Of a stretch of DNA of 33,775 nt, positions 15,999-24,553 are shown one piece after another. Under the pieces are notes generated by a model. That model searched no databases, had not been told where the DNA came from, and was given only the letters and a program-made list of their open reading frames with translations. Location of the stretch: positions 1 through 33,775 of the forward strand of contig CAZWVM010000011.1 of assembly GCA_964637705.1 (NCBI GenBank). Direction: 5' to 3'. The translations under genes were made by a program, and so were the position numbers. The DNA is from CAZWVM01 sp964637705. Lineage in GTDB: Bacteria > UBA8481. Positions within the stretch are counted from its first letter, which is position 1. Each line of letters starts with the position of its first letter.

Positions 15999-17536
15999 AT
16001 GACGCAGGCGATTCTCATCAAGAACATCCAGTACCTGTTGACCATGACGGAGGACGCGAACGACAACCTTCGCGGCGCTTCGATCCTCGTCGAAGGGCCC
16101 GAAATCCGTCGGATCATCCCGAAGGGTTCTCCCCTGCCGCCCGAGGACGGGCTCACCGTCATCGACGCGAGCCGGCACCTCGTGATGCCCGGTCTCGTCA
16201 ACTGCCACCACCACTTCTACCAGACGCTCACCCGCAACCTCCCCGGCTGCGCCGACGCCAAGCTCTTCGACTGGCTCATCTACCTCTACGACATCTGGGC
16301 GGAGATGAAGCCNNNNNNNNNNNNNNNNNNNNNNNNNNNNNNNNNNNNNNNNNNNNNNNNNNNNNNNNNNNNNNNNNNNNNNNNNNNNNNNNNNNNNNNN
16401 NNNNNNNNNNNNCCAAGCTCTTCGACTGGCTCATCTACCTCTACGACATCTGGGCGGAGATGAAGCCCGAGGACCTGAAGGACGCCGCGGCCATCGCCGC
16501 GAGCGAGCTCATCCTCTCTGGCTGCACCACCGCGCTCGACCACTTCTACGTCTTCCCCCGGGGCGAGAACTCCTACTTCGACGCGGAGGTCGAGGGCGTG
16601 GCGCCGACCGGTCTGCGACTCCACCTGACCCGCGGCTCGATGAGCCGCTCCCGCAAGGACGGGGGGCTCCCGCCGGATTCCGTCGTCCAGACCGACAAGG
16701 AGATCATGGCCCATACCCAGGCCATGGTCGCGAAGTACCACAGGGCCGAGCGCTACGGGATGCTCCGCGTCGTTCCCGCACCCTGCTCGCCTTTCTCCGT
16801 CTCCACCGAGATCATGCGCGACACCGCCGACTACGCCCTCGCCGAGGGCCTCACCCTGCACACCCACCTCGCCGAGACGGAGGACGAGGAGGAGTTCTGC
16901 CTGAAGCTCTTCGGCAAGAGGCCGGTGGATTACATCGAGAGCGTGGGCTGGCTCGTCGAAGGTTCGATCTTCGCCCACTCGATCTGGGTGAACTCCGACG
17001 AGATACGGCGGTATGCGAAGCACAAGTGCGGCATCGCCCACTGCCCCACCTCGAACATGCGCCTCGGTTCCGGTATCGCGCCGATCGTCGAGATGCTCAA
17101 GGCCGGCGTGCGCGTCGGCATCGGAGTCGACGGCAGCGCGTCGAACGACTCCTCGCACATGATCCAGGAGATGCGGCAGTGCATGCTCCTGCAGAGGGTG
17201 AAGAACGGGGCCGACGCCATGACGGTCCGCGACGCGATCCGCGTGGCGACGAAGGGCGGCGCCGAGGTCCTTCGCCGCGACGACATCGCGCAGCTCGCGC
17301 CCGGTTTCGCCGCCGACCTCATCGGGATCGACCTCTCGAAGATCGGCTACGCGGGCGCCCAGAGCGACCCCCCCGGCGCGCTCTGCCTCTGCCACACCGA
17401 CACCGTCGACTTCTCGGTCATCAACGGAATGCAGGTCGTCCGGAACGGCCAGTTGACCGGCGTGGATCTCCCCGCCCTCGTCGAGCGCCACAACCGGAAC
17501 GCCGCGGCGCTGTACAAGAGGGCCGGAAAAGCCTGA
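15999..17536 (+). CDS. 8-oxoguanine deaminase-like amidohydrolase (interrupted by assembly gap)
   Basis: A metal-dependent amidohydrolase of the AtzB/TrzN/SsnA branch, closest to 8-oxoguanine deaminase, which converts 8-oxoguanine to urate. Motifs: metal site NCHHHFYQ (His70-72), then LHTHLAETEDEEEFC, AHSIWVNSDEI, AHCPTSNMRLGSGIAPI, and VDGSASNDSSHMIQEMRQ, the last typical of this enzyme. The N-terminal (102 residues) and C-terminal (358 residues) parts flank 100 N. Collapsing the identical 55-base flanks restores one frame of 460 residues, the normal family length, so this is not a pseudogene. ATG 15999 follows AGAGGTGA at five bases; a GTG at 15990 is in frame. It fits purine catabolism, which pairs with selenium-dependent purine or xanthine hydroxylases. 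Other guanine or triazine-like substrates are possible. Confidence 0.88.
16258..16467. other. Scaffold gap of 100 N flanked by identical 55-base ends (assembly artefact)
   Basis: N fills 16313-16412. Bases 16258-16312 and 16413-16467 are identical (both start CCAAGCTCTTCGACTGG and end GAGATGAAGCC). This is what a de Bruijn assembler leaves when two contigs share a 55-mer overlap but are joined as if by a gap. Removing 155 bases closes the gene in frame. Coordinates to the right of the gap are thus probably 155 too high. Confidence 0.93.
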
Positions 17537-17557
17537 GGCCGCACCCGGTCGCCCGAC

Positions 17558-19591
17558 GTGTCTGATCCTCATTCTCCCGGCGGTGATGCGAAGCTCCTGG
17601 GGGAGCGCCTCGTCCTCGCCGCCGGCGTGTCCGTCGTCGCCCTCCTCGTCCTCGGCACGATCGCGACCGGGATCACTCACACGCCGGACCTCGTCTGTCA
17701 CACCTACCTCTGGCTCCTGACTCACGCGAAGGTCTTCACGGTTCAACCGGATCTCGTGCACTTCATCTACCTCGAGAGGAGCATGCTGCCGCTCATGTAT
17801 CTCCAGGGCTGGCTCGCCGACGCGCTCGCCCTGGCCCCGGACCAGCTCAAGTGGCTCGAGCTCTTCACGATCCCTCTGGCCGGCTGCCTGCTCGCCGCTC
17901 TCTGGGTGCTGACCGCGGGTGAACCGCGCCGGTCGCCGCGCGAGCGCCTGCCGCACCTCGTCCTCCTCGTCGGCGCCTTCCTCTTCTTCCCCCCCGTCTC
18001 CTCATCCTTCGCCTACATGATGGGGCGCTTCACCTTCACGGACTTCTCCATCGGCATCGTCGTGCAGGGACTGCTCTTCCTGGCCGCCGCCTTCTGGTTC
18101 GCGGGGCGCGCCCGCGCCGCCTGGATATCGATCTTCGTCCTCGCAACGGTCCACCCCTCCTATGCCGCGATCGGCGCGGCGGGAATCGCCGGCGCGGACG
18201 GCTGGCGCTGGCTCCGGGGCGAGGCCTACCTGCCCGAGTTTCTAAAGAGCGTCGCGGGCGCCGCTCTCGCCCTCACACCGCTGCTCGTCGGAGCGGCCTC
18301 GCCGTGGGCCCACCGCGAGGCGGTGCCGGAGCCCGACAACATCGTCGCGCTCCTCTCCTTCACCCACCGCCGGCATCTCTACCCGTGGCGATTCGCCATG
18401 AACCTCGCCCACTCACTCGCCATGGCGGCGGGCGCCGCGGCTCTGCTCTGGCATCCTCTCGCCGCGCGCCTCCACGGCTCCGCGCCCCTCTCGCGGCGGC
18501 GCGCGCTCTACGTCATCATCATGCTCTCGATGGTCGCCAACGCGATCCTGATGGAGGCCGGGATCTACTGGCTCGGAGGCGACAAGATCTTCGGCCGCGC
18601 CTTCGTGATCGTGGAATTCCTCTTCTGCATCGAGCTCGTGGCGCGGCTCGTCGGCTCCCTCCGCGACGCAGACCGTCCCCTCTCCCTCTTCCTCGCCGCG
18701 CTCTACATCCTCTTCGGCCTTCGCCTCTGGAACCCCTGGGCCGCGGGCGTGGCGGCCGCCGCCCTGGCCTCGCACGCTCTGCTCTCCCGCCCCGGTCGCC
18801 GCGCGCCCGCCATGCCGTGGTGCGCCGCATCGACCGCTCTCTTCGCCCTGGCCGCCCTCGCCGGGCGCGTCATCCCCGGCCTCGTCGTCTACCCGCCCAT
18901 CTCGGGCTGCTATCACCCCGAGGTCGGCCTGCCGGCCCACGCCCTGCGCCTGGCGTTCCTCGCCGCGCTCGCCGGAATCCTCGTGCTGCGCCGCGCCGCG
19001 CGCCTCGAGGTCCGCCCGGCCTTCCACCTCGCCGCCGCGGTTCTCGTCGCGCTCAACATCCTCGTCAACACCTTCGCCTTCGACCGGGGCGGCCTCCGCA
19101 TCCGCGGCCGGGACGACTGGGACTGGGACGGCGTCACGGAGTGGATCCATGCGAACACCCCGTCCGACGCCCTCTTCCTCACGCCCTTCGCCTTCACCGG
19201 CAACCTCGTGCCCGCCGCCCTCTGGCGCAACTCCATCCTCGATTTCCAGTCCTGGGACACCTTCAACTACCACCGCGAGGTCCTGCCCCGGTCCTTGAAG
19301 GCGATGAAGACGATCTACGGGATCGATCTCGACGCGCGGCTGCGCGAGAATCCCCGCGCCCAGCATGACGGATCCTTCCTCGAGGAACTGGACGCCATCT
19401 TCGACCGGTTGGACGAGACGGACGCCGCGCGCATCCGCGCGGAGTATCCCGCGCTGCGCTACATACTCTTCCGCCGCGACGGCAACGGCCCCGGGGAACT
19501 GCGATCGCGCTTCCCGCGCGGGAAGACGGTCTACGCCGACGAACGTTACGTGCTGCTGGAAGTGGCGGCGGACTCGTCCGCTACGCGATGA
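17558..19591 (+). CDS. Large polytopic membrane protein of unknown function
   Basis: A 677-residue protein with roughly 12 or more hydrophobic spans through residue ~515, then a soluble C-terminal domain of ~160 residues. I do not recognise a specific family. The layout (membrane spans, an early acidic/His segment HTPDLVCHTYLWLLTH, and a C-terminal domain with WIHANTPSDALFLTPFAFTGNLVPAALWRN and FQSWDTFNYHREVLPRSLKAM) resembles GT-C type or DUF6798-like proteins that may handle lipid-linked sugars; this is inferred. The start GTG 17558 lies 21 bases after the deaminase stop, with no good ribosome binding site, so the start is uncertain. The last 11 bases overlap the convergent kinase gene. Confidence 0.7.
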   Translation: MSDPHSPGGDAKLLGERLVLAAGVSVVALLVLGTIATGITHTPDLVCHTYLWLLTHAKVFTVQPDLVHFIYLERSMLPLMYLQGWLADALALAPDQLKWLELFTIPLAGCLLAALWVLTAGEPRRSPRERLPHLVLLVGAFLFFPPVSSSFAYMMGRFTFTDFSIGIVVQGLLFLAAAFWFAGRARAAWISIFVLATVHPSYAAIGAAGIAGADGWRWLRGEAYLPEFLKSVAGAALALTPLLVGAASPWAHREAVPEPDNIVALLSFTHRRHLYPWRFAMNLAHSLAMAAGAAALLWHPLAARLHGSAPLSRRRALYVIIMLSMVANAILMEAGIYWLGGDKIFGRAFVIVEFLFCIELVARLVGSLRDADRPLSLFLAALYILFGLRLWNPWAAGVAAAALASHALLSRPGRRAPAMPWCAASTALFALAALAGRVIPGLVVYPPISGCYHPEVGLPAHALRLAFLAALAGILVLRRAARLEVRPAFHLAAAVLVALNILVNTFAFDRGGLRIRGRDDWDWDGVTEWIHANTPSDALFLTPFAFTGNLVPAALWRNSILDFQSWDTFNYHREVLPRSLKAMKTIYGIDLDARLRENPRAQHDGSFLEELDAIFDRLDETDAARIRAEYPALRYILFRRDGNGPGELRSRFPRGKTVYADERYVLLEVAADSSATR

Positions 19592-20771
19592 CCCGCCGGG
19601 CGTATTCCCCGTAGAAGGCCGCGCGCTCCGCCGCGTCCGGTATCTCGCGCCGCGGGATCTCCACGACGTTCGGCCCGGCCGGCTTCGCGAAGGACTGCTC
19701 CACGAAGAGCTTCACGATCGGGGCCGGCACGGCGTAGAGGACGTCGTAGGGGTCCTGCTCGGCCTTCCCTTCCTTGATCGCCTTCGTCCGCTCGAGGGTC
19801 CGCCGCGTGTTGGTCTCGATGAGGTCCAGGATCCGGTTGACCCCGGCGCTCACCGCCGCGCGGTCGACCTTCTCCAGGGGCGTCGCCCAGAGGTTGATCC
19901 CCTTCAGCTCGGCCACCTCGCCGGCGTTCAGCCCGACCGGCGGCTCGAAGTACACGAGCTTCATCCGGTACGGAACGCCCGCGTACAGGGGATCGGGGTT
20001 CTCCATCGTGATCGGGGAGCGATACTCCATGTCCGTGTTGACGCCGTTGTAGAAGACGCTGTAGCCCCGCCCCAGGTAGAGATCCGCCATGCGGTTGACG
20101 ACCCACCACGCGAGCGTGCTCTCCCAGGCCGCGAAGCAGGGGCCATGCTCCTTGAAGAGCATGTAGCGGATGTTGTCGCACGAGGCGTTCACCACGTTCG
20201 GAAGCTCCCGGTAGAAGGTCGACTTGCCGCACCCGGCGGCGCCGATCGGGATGACGAGAACGGGCGAGGCGCTCCTCAAGGTCTCCTTCTTCCAGTTCGG
20301 GTTGGTCGCCAGCGAGTGGGCGACGAGCGCCTCCATGTGCTTCTCGCCCCGCGCCGCCAGGTCGTCGAGCTCGTGACCCGTGACCTGCGCCACGAGGATC
20401 GCCATGAAGGTGTTGAGGACCTGGTAGGGACTCAGCTTGAAGCAGTAGTCGTGCAGGGCGAGGTCCTTCACGGCCTTGCCGATGTCCGGAGCGCGCTCGA
20501 TCCGGTAGACCCCGGCCTGCGCGTTGACCGCGAAGACCGGCGCCTTGTACATGTTGCGCGCCTCCTTCAGGGCCTCCTTCACGTCCGCGCCGGACGACGC
20601 GGCCTGCGCGATGCCCTCCACGGTGACGGCGATGTCCTTGCCCCAGAGGATCGAGGCGTCATCCTCGACGATCCGTGCGAGGTTCTCCAGGCGGTAGGTC
20701 GAGGCGATCTCGCGGAAGACGGCGCGAGCCTTCTCCGGCACGGCCGGCGCGGCCGACGCGGCCGGCGTCAC
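19581..20771 (-). CDS. P-loop kinase-like protein with unrecognised N-terminal domain
   Basis: A 396-residue soluble protein. Walker A is GAAGCGKST (residues 177-185), followed by FYRELPNVVNASCDNIRYMLF, a layout like polynucleotide kinase, zeta-toxin and AAA_33 kinases, where a conserved Asp follows strand 2. Later segments are GYSVFYNGVNTDMEYR and MKLVYFEPPVGLNAGEVAELKGINLWATPLE. The first ~175 residues (RLENLARIVEDDASILWGKD, HDYCFKLSPYQVLNTFMAILVAQ) match no family I know. The C-terminus carries DPYDVLYAVPAPIVKLFVEQ. The start GTG 20771 is set by its GTGA overlap with the DHH stop; a longer frame to 20918 lies antisense-like inside the DHH gene. The coupling to a DHH phosphoesterase suggests a joint role in nucleic acid or nucleotide processing, but the substrate is unknown. 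Confidence 0.75.
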   Translation of the reverse strand: MTPAASAAPAVPEKARAVFREIASTYRLENLARIVEDDASILWGKDIAVTVEGIAQAASSGADVKEALKEARNMYKAPVFAVNAQAGVYRIERAPDIGKAVKDLALHDYCFKLSPYQVLNTFMAILVAQVTGHELDDLAARGEKHMEALVAHSLATNPNWKKETLRSASPVLVIPIGAAGCGKSTFYRELPNVVNASCDNIRYMLFKEHGPCFAAWESTLAWWVVNRMADLYLGRGYSVFYNGVNTDMEYRSPITMENPDPLYAGVPYRMKLVYFEPPVGLNAGEVAELKGINLWATPLEKVDRAAVSAGVNRILDLIETNTRRTLERTKAIKEGKAEQDPYDVLYAVPAPIVKLFVEQSFAKPAGPNVVEIPRREIPDAAERAAFYGEYARRVIA

Positions 20772-22150
20772 GACGCGATTCCCAGTTCGACGGCGCGCTT
20801 CTTCTCCTCGTCCGTCCAGGCGGCGCGCCGCTTCTCGAGTTCCAGCAGTTCCCTCAAGAGGGCGATGCCCTCGCAGAGCACCTCGCCGTGCGGCACGCCC
20901 GCGTTGCGCGTCCGGCACTCCCCGGCCCGGGGATGGCCGCCGCCGGAGATCTCCCGCGGGTTGTTGTAGACCTTGTTCAGCCGCGCCGCCGTCGCGGCGC
21001 AGATCTTCCCGACATGGATCTTCTCGCTCGTCCCGCGCAGGGAGAAGTGCGTCCCCAGCTTCCCCGCCGAGGTGATCTCCGTGTTGATCATGAAGATGAT
21101 CCCGTCGCCGCCGCCGTTCTTCTTCAATTTGTCGGCCAGGGCGATGCCGCCCACCATCGGGATGAGAGGAAGGCGGTCGGAGACGAAGAGGTAGATCGAG
21201 GCGCCGTTCGCGTTCCCGATCGAGACCGCCGTCTCCATCCGCGTCGCGACGTCGACCCAGTCGCGCTTGAAGAGGTCGTAGGCCCGCTGCCAGGCCTCAC
21301 GCTCCTCCAGGAGCGCCATGAACGATTCCAGGCTGTCGATCGTCTTCAGCTCGGCCGTCCGCTTCGCGACCTTCAGGTCCTCGCGCAGGCAGAGGAGCGG
21401 CTGGTTCAGTTTCCCCAGGATCGGGTCCTCCGGGTAGAAGTACTGGAACGCGCCGCCCGTGACCGCGAAGTAGACCTCGGTCACCAGGGAGAGAACCCCC
21501 GTCTTCTCGCGCTGGGACACGTCGAAGAGCGTCGACTTCCCGGGGATCTCCCGGAAGAGATTCTCCCAGCGGGGACGGATCTCCTCGATCCACGGCCTGA
21601 CGAAGTCGGCGCCGCCGAGGTTGCCGGAGGGCGGGTCGATCGCGAAATCGGCCTTCAGCCCGACGAGCGCGTCGAACTCGTCCACCTCGGTCGCGCACCC
21701 GAGGAGCGTCGAGACGATGAGGCAGAGGAAGGAGCCCGAGCAGTAGGAGCGCTTGGTGATGAGCGAATTGAAGATCGTCGCCTTCTTGATCTCGCCCATC
21801 AGGAAGTGATGGTCGATGGCGACGACGTCGAGGCCCATCTCGACGATCCGGTCGAGGCCGTCCTTGGAACCCTTGTCGACGCAGACGAAGAGATCGAACG
21901 GCCCGTGCTTCGCTTCGGCCTCGATCTCGTGAGGAAAGACGTCGAATCCCTCGGGCAGGACCGTGTGGATCTTCGCGGCGCCCTTCTTCTCCAAAACGCG
22001 CGTGATGATGGCGGCGGAGGTGATGCCGTCGGGGTCGTCATGGCCGAAGAGCAGAACCTTCTTGCCGGCCACGTTCTCGAGTTTCTCGAGAACCTTTCTC
22101 AACCCCTCCGATTCCTGGCGTTCCCGTTCGCAGATTTCCTTGAAAGTCAC
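20768..22150 (-). CDS. DHH/DHHA1 family phosphoesterase
   Basis: A 460-residue protein with DHH phosphoesterase motifs: I, GHDDPDG (36-42); II, CVDKGSKD (90-97); III, AIDHH (112-115); and the DHHA1 nucleotide/RNA-binding signature SGGGHPRAG near 402-410. Such enzymes (RecJ, NrnA, GdpP types) cleave DNA ends, oligonucleotides or cyclic dinucleotides with Mn2+. It is longer than NrnA (~320) and has no membrane or GGDEF parts, so it is not GdpP. A middle region of ~180 residues (180-360) is of unknown role. The N-terminal helix (ICERERQESEGLRKVLEKLENV) precedes motif I. GTG 22150 is chosen because AAAGGA lies five bases upstream. The gene is first in an operon with the P-loop protein. Confidence 0.85.
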   Translation of the reverse strand: MTFKEICERERQESEGLRKVLEKLENVAGKKVLLFGHDDPDGITSAAIITRVLEKKGAAKIHTVLPEGFDVFPHEIEAEAKHGPFDLFVCVDKGSKDGLDRIVEMGLDVVAIDHHFLMGEIKKATIFNSLITKRSYCSGSFLCLIVSTLLGCATEVDEFDALVGLKADFAIDPPSGNLGGADFVRPWIEEIRPRWENLFREIPGKSTLFDVSQREKTGVLSLVTEVYFAVTGGAFQYFYPEDPILGKLNQPLLCLREDLKVAKRTAELKTIDSLESFMALLEEREAWQRAYDLFKRDWVDVATRMETAVSIGNANGASIYLFVSDRLPLIPMVGGIALADKLKKNGGGDGIIFMINTEITSAGKLGTHFSLRGTSEKIHVGKICAATAARLNKVYNNPREISGGGHPRAGECRTRNAGVPHGEVLCEGIALLRELLELEKRRAAWTDEEKKRAVELGIAS

Positions 22151-22239
22151 GGAAATCCTTTCTCCTGCCCGTGCAACTTGCGCCGTCCCCCACGGCGGCA
22201 GGATAGGCCGGAGGACCCGGCCGGATAGGACAGGGCGCC

Positions 22240-22268
22240 AGAATAAGTGATCAAAATATAGCGCGCAA
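22240..22268 (-). promoter_or_regulatory. Possible promoter of the DHH-kinase operon
   Basis: TTGCGC (22268-22263), a 17-base spacer, then TATTCT (22245-22240) on the minus strand. It would give an ~80-base leader ending in the AAAGGA site. The 237-base intergenic region (22151-22387) also holds the promoter of the plus-strand gene. The AT-rich patch at 22240-22262 stands out from the flanking DNA. Confidence 0.35.
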
Positions 22269-22375
22269 GAACAATCGAGAGTGGCTTCCTGTCGTGACAT
22301 CTCCGAGAACTCCGTCACGGTCGTTCATGGCTCCTGTTCCTCACGCCTGCCCCTACTCATCCCTCGCCGCTCCCG

Positions 22376-22381
22376 TATAAT
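22376..22381 (+). promoter_or_regulatory. -10 element before the debranching-enzyme-like gene
   Basis: A perfect TATAAT (22376-22381), then CTCTCC, then ATG at 22388. The six-base spacing predicts a leaderless mRNA. The pyrimidine-rich gap cannot act as a ribosome binding site. No clear -35. Confidence 0.6.
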
Positions 22382-22387
22382 CTCTCC

Positions 22388-24190
22388 ATGGGTTTCGACC
22401 TTCGCAACGGGCTCAAGATCGAATGGCGCGAGGCCGATGGTTTCGGCTCCTTCGCCGCCGGCACGGCCACCGGAACCAACACGCGCCGCGAGCACGCCCT
22501 CCTCAGGCACAGGGATTCCGAGGGCCGCGATTGGGTGCTCGTAAATGCATTGGAGATTCACGTCGATGTGGCGGGACGGCGCGTCCCCCTCTCCTCGGGC
22601 GCCTATTCCGATACCAGCGCCCCGGGCCGCATCTTCATGCACCCGAAGGGATACCTTCACCTCCTCGACTTTCACCATCTCCCCTTTCCCCGCTGGTCCT
22701 TCGCCGATGAGGGGCTCCAGGTGGTCCAGACCCTGCGTCCCGTCAAGGACGCGGCCGGTTTTCTCCTCGAGTTCGCCTTTCTTCCCGGTCCCCCCCGGGA
22801 TGCCACGTTGGTGATCCGCCCGCTCGTCTCCGGTCGCGCGGCCGAAGACCTTCATCTCGAGAACGCCGTCATTCGGAAGGAGGGGAAGATCGCTGAACGG
22901 TCGATCCGGCTCGCTCCCTACGACGGCGTTCCGCCCTTCACCATCGGATGGCCCGCTTACGCCACCTGCCGCGGCCGGCCCGAATGGTATCGCCGGGTCC
23001 GCCTGCCCGAAAGCGGCGCGGACGAAGAGGCGCTTCTGTCGCCCTGCGAGATATCGATCCCCCTGCCCGAATCGGGTTCGACCTGGATCCGTCTCGTCCC
23101 GGGCGACGCCCCGGCTTCCGAGTCGACCGATCCGCCGGTTTTCCTTCGCGAAGAGCACCGGGTCCCCCCCGAACTGGCCCACCGGCTGCGTCGATCCTAT
23201 CATCGCCGGCCACGGACGGTCGGGCGGACCGAGACGGCCGGGTTCGTCGTCGATTCGCCTTCCGCCGGCGTCGATCCCGAGACGGCGCTCTGGTCGGTAT
23301 TCTCGTTGATGGACATCCTGCCCGCCTCGACGTTCGCGGCGTTGCTGCGGGGCATCGAGCCCGACACCCTGCCTTTCCTCGACCAACGCCTCCTCTGGAT
23401 CTCCCTCGTAGGCGAAGCTTCACGGCGTGGCATCGATGTGGAGGTCCTCGCCGAGCCGGCCCATGCCCTGCTCGCCGACCTCTCCGAGGGCAGGCACGCC
23501 GCCGCCGCCGTCACGCCCCAGGGGCTCCTGCGCGTCCGCGCGCCGGGCCATTCCTGGTGGGAGCGCCACGACGAGTTGAAGAGGCCCCGGCTCGGATACC
23601 CGATCGAGATCGAGGCGCTCTGGACGAATGCCCTCGCGGCCGGCGAGATGATCGCGGCCGCATTTCCCGGGCGCGAGCACCGGTCCTACGCCTCGCGTTT
23701 CCTCGCGGCGGCGGAGCACATCCGCAAGCTCTACTGGAATCCCGCCTCCTTCTACCTGCACGACATCATCGAGGTTCCCGGCGGGTCAGAGGAAGCCGAT
23801 CCGGCCGTCCTCGCGCCCCGCGACCTTGTCTCGTCGGCGGCCCTCGTGGCTCACGCGTTGAGATTCGAGATCCTGCCGCCGTCGCGCGGGCGGGCACTCC
23901 TGGAGACCGCGCGGCGCGAGCTCTCGGACGCCGCCTCCCCGCACCCGCGCCCCGGGCTCAAGGCTTTCGCCGACAACGACAGGTTTCACCCTGAGCTCTC
24001 CATGCTCTGGTGGAGATGCGCTGAGCGTTCCGACTCGGACGCGGCGCGGCGGATCCCCCTGGAGATGCCCCGGTTCCCGGCCCTTTCGAGGGCCGAGGAA
24101 TTACGTGCGCTCGCCGCCGCGGTCGCGGGTTATGCCGCCGAGAGCCGGATGCGCGAACGAACGGCGGACGAGCGAAGAGCGCGGCCATGA
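22388..24190 (+). CDS. Glycogen debranching enzyme-like protein, catalytic motif not seen
   Basis: A 600-residue protein. The N-terminal ~230 residues match the GDE N-terminal domain: EWREADGFGSFAAGTATGTNTRREHALL corresponds to the usual EWL-TN-LGGYASGT--G-NTRRYHGLL. The C-terminal part resembles the (alpha/alpha)6 amylo-1,6-glucosidase domain (RLGYPIEIEALWTNALAAGEMIA, HIRKLYWNPASFYLHDI). However, I do not see the usual WGRD-T-IS segment where the catalytic domain begins; that region reads RTETAGFVVDSPSAGVDPETALW. It may be a diverged, perhaps non-catalytic member, or act on another glucan. It is coupled by a 4-base ATGA overlap to a DUF2203 gene and may act in storage glucan metabolism. Confidence 0.75.
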   Translation: MGFDLRNGLKIEWREADGFGSFAAGTATGTNTRREHALLRHRDSEGRDWVLVNALEIHVDVAGRRVPLSSGAYSDTSAPGRIFMHPKGYLHLLDFHHLPFPRWSFADEGLQVVQTLRPVKDAAGFLLEFAFLPGPPRDATLVIRPLVSGRAAEDLHLENAVIRKEGKIAERSIRLAPYDGVPPFTIGWPAYATCRGRPEWYRRVRLPESGADEEALLSPCEISIPLPESGSTWIRLVPGDAPASESTDPPVFLREEHRVPPELAHRLRRSYHRRPRTVGRTETAGFVVDSPSAGVDPETALWSVFSLMDILPASTFAALLRGIEPDTLPFLDQRLLWISLVGEASRRGIDVEVLAEPAHALLADLSEGRHAAAAVTPQGLLRVRAPGHSWWERHDELKRPRLGYPIEIEALWTNALAAGEMIAAAFPGREHRSYASRFLAAAEHIRKLYWNPASFYLHDIIEVPGGSEEADPAVLAPRDLVSSAALVAHALRFEILPPSRGRALLETARRELSDAASPHPRPGLKAFADNDRFHPELSMLWWRCAERSDSDAARRIPLEMPRFPALSRAEELRALAAAVAGYAAESRMRERTADERRARP

Positions 24191-24540
24191 TCGGCGGCCC
24201 CTATTTCTCGCTCGAGCGCGCCGAGCGCCTCCTGCCCCATGTTCGCCTCATTACGGCGGAATCCCGCGAGCGCATGGAACACCTCTGGTCCCTTCTCAGG
24301 GACGACGAGGATGCCGAGAGCATCCGTTCCACCTACGCCGCGATGAACCGCTGCCGGGACGAATGGTACGCGCGTCTCCGCGTGATCGGCGCCCACCCGA
24401 GGCGCCTCTGGGAGGTCGAGTTCGATTCCGGGGACGGCTACTACTACTCGTGGCGGCACGGCGAAGACCGAATCGGATTCATCCGGAGGGACCGGAGCGC
24501 CCGGTTCGCCGATCGTCACCCCCTGCGCACCGCCGGCTGA
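24187..24540 (+). CDS. DUF2203-type small protein
   Basis: A 117-residue soluble protein. The layout fits DUF2203: YFSLERAERLLPHVRLITAESRERMEHL at the N-terminus, a helical middle, and a C-terminal beta region RLWEVEFDSGDGYYYSWRHGEDRIGFIRR, corresponding to the family's pattern of an acidic-aromatic strand followed by W-x-x-GE. The match is from memory and moderate. No function is established. Its ATG overlaps the stop of the debranching-like gene by 4 bases, so they are co-translated. A TMTC-like gene follows 13 bases later, forming a three-gene unit. Confidence 0.7.
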   Translation: MIGGPYFSLERAERLLPHVRLITAESRERMEHLWSLLRDDEDAESIRSTYAAMNRCRDEWYARLRVIGAHPRRLWEVEFDSGDGYYYSWRHGEDRIGFIRRDRSARFADRHPLRTAG

Positions 24541-24553
24541 CGCAGCCCCGAAC

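Noticed and set aside
15999..17536. Frameshifted or pseudogene deaminase
   Set aside because: The break is caused by the N gap; collapsing the duplicate 55 bases restores a full-length protein.
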